A stretch of DNA of 5,596 bases from Moraxellaceae bacterium (lineage in GTDB: Bacteria; Pseudomonadota; Gammaproteobacteria; Pseudomonadales; UBA3067). The DNA is taken from positions 1-5,596 of the forward strand of contig NVTH01000092.1 in assembly GCA_002401525.1 (NCBI GenBank). The letters are read 5' to 3'. Both the position numbers and the translations under genes were made by a program. The notes under the pieces were generated by a model. It made no database searches. It was not told the DNA's origin and saw only the letters and a list, made by a program, of their open reading frames with translations. How positions within the stretch are numbered: the stretch's first letter is position 1; every line of letters begins with the position of its first letter. Below, one piece after another: positions 4,981 to 5,596 of the stretch.

Positions 4981-5596
4981 ATGCAGCAATGGATTATTGC
5001 ATTCGGGCTCGGCCTGCTTTTAATGACTGGTATAGAGGATAGTCCATCCATTGGGGTTTTGGGTGCAGGCGTGCTGGGTTCATCCTTATTGATGAAAAAG
5101 TGGCGCTGGGCTGTTTGGGTCTGTGGGTTAAGCGCCGGTTTATTGTGGGGGATATTGCATTTTACTGCCTGGCAAGAAGGGCGTTTGCCTGCGGCTTTAC
5201 AGGGTGAAGTAGTGGTTTTGTCGGGCACTATCGTCGACGTGAAAAGCGGCGATGATCGGCGTCAAAAGATTACTTTTTGGGTGGATTGCCTAGCACCTTA
5301 TGAGGCCTTTAAATCGTTCCCGGAACAGTCTTTTCGCCCTGAGCATTGCCATCAACAATTTAGCGTGGCTCAAGTCTCTTGGTACGCTCCCTTTCCTGAA
5401 ATTATTCCTGGCCAGCATTGGCGAATTGCGGCGAAATTAAAGTGGGGGCATGGGTTTAGTAATCCCGGTGGTTTTGATTACGAACGCTGGTTAATGCAGC
5501 ATCATATTCAGGCGGTAGGGTATGTGCGTAAGGAGATTGACGCTCAGCAACTCGATCAGCCTTTTTCCTCCGGGGCTTTCGGTAGTCTTTCTGAGC
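4981..5596 (+). CDS. comEC: ComEC/Rec2 DNA-internalisation channel protein, N-terminal part (cut by window end)
   Basis: Start of the inner-membrane channel that takes single-stranded transforming DNA into the cytoplasm. The frame stays open to the window end, giving 205 codons of a protein usually about 700-800 residues long. Short hydrophobic helices (about 4-16, 24-38 and 43-64) are followed by a mainly extracytoplasmic, OB-like DUF4131 region. The diagnostic motif NPGGFDYERWL is at 161-171, preceded by IPGQHWRIAAKLKW and followed by IQAVGYVRKE, a typical ComEC pattern. The competence and beta-lactamase-like domains would lie beyond the window. The ATG at 4981 is preceded by an in-frame TGA at 4972-4974, so the start is firm, yet no clear Shine-Dalgarno is seen. 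C103 and C123 may form a disulfide in the periplasmic loop. Many non-competent gammaproteobacteria keep comEC, so transformability is not shown. Confidence 0.92.
   Translation, partial: MQQWIIAFGLGLLLMTGIEDSPSIGVLGAGVLGSSLLMKKWRWAVWVCGLSAGLLWGILHFTAWQEGRLPAALQGEVVVLSGTIVDVKSGDDRRQKITFWVDCLAPYEAFKSFPEQSFRPEHCHQQFSVAQVSWYAPFPEIIPGQHWRIAAKLKWGHGFSNPGGFDYERWLMQHHIQAVGYVRKEIDAQQLDQPFSSGAFGSLSE

Noticed and set aside
4971..5042. A 23-codon frame starting at ATG 4971 that overlaps the comEC start, considered as a leader peptide
   Set aside because: It has no ribosome binding site and no recognisable regulatory peptide features; the overlap is probably chance.
4962..5228. An 88-codon minus-strand open frame opposite comEC
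   Set aside because: It is antisense to the recognisable ComEC N-terminus and has a low-complexity Lys/Pro/Thr composition typical of a shadow frame.

Overview
The window looks like core chromosome of a Gram-negative gammaproteobacterium. The evidence is a complete Lol lipoprotein-release ABC transporter, a DUF2062 membrane protein that closely resembles Pseudomonas-type homologues as I remember them, and the start of a ComEC/Rec2 DNA-uptake channel gene. Base composition is moderate, roughly half GC by eye, and even across the genes. A marine or free-living gammaproteobacterium of the Cellvibrionales/Alteromonadales/Pseudomonadales type would fit, but the genus cannot be fixed from this sequence. 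I see no transposase, integrase, tRNA, rRNA or CRISPR array.

Layout, left to right. (1) Positions 34-663, minus strand: a PilZ-domain protein with a coiled-coil helix inserted into the fold. (2) Positions 664-885: a divergent intergenic region with three copies of GATCTCA. (3) Positions 886-4154, plus strand: a tight three-gene operon encoding two FtsX/LolC/E-type permeases and the ATPase LolD. The order is permease-permease-ATPase, and each junction is an 8-nt overlap. (4) Positions 4155-4272: a short convergent gap with direct repeats and a G8 tract. (5) Positions 4273-4812, minus strand: the DUF2062 protein. (6) Positions 4813-4980: a divergent intergenic region. (7) From 4981 to the window end, plus strand: the N-terminal 205 codons of comEC.

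How the genes work together: the two permeases and LolD should form the inner-membrane machine that extracts mature outer-membrane lipoproteins and passes them to the periplasmic chaperone LolA. The PilZ, DUF2062 and ComEC genes are probably conserved neighbours with separate jobs. No wholly new system is visible. The points most worth a second look are a tandem-repeat DHK-rich insertion in the periplasmic domain of the second permease, mixed LolC/LolE character in both permeases, the mirrored gene junctions, and the PilZ protein with a weakened ligand motif and a long heptad-repeat helix.
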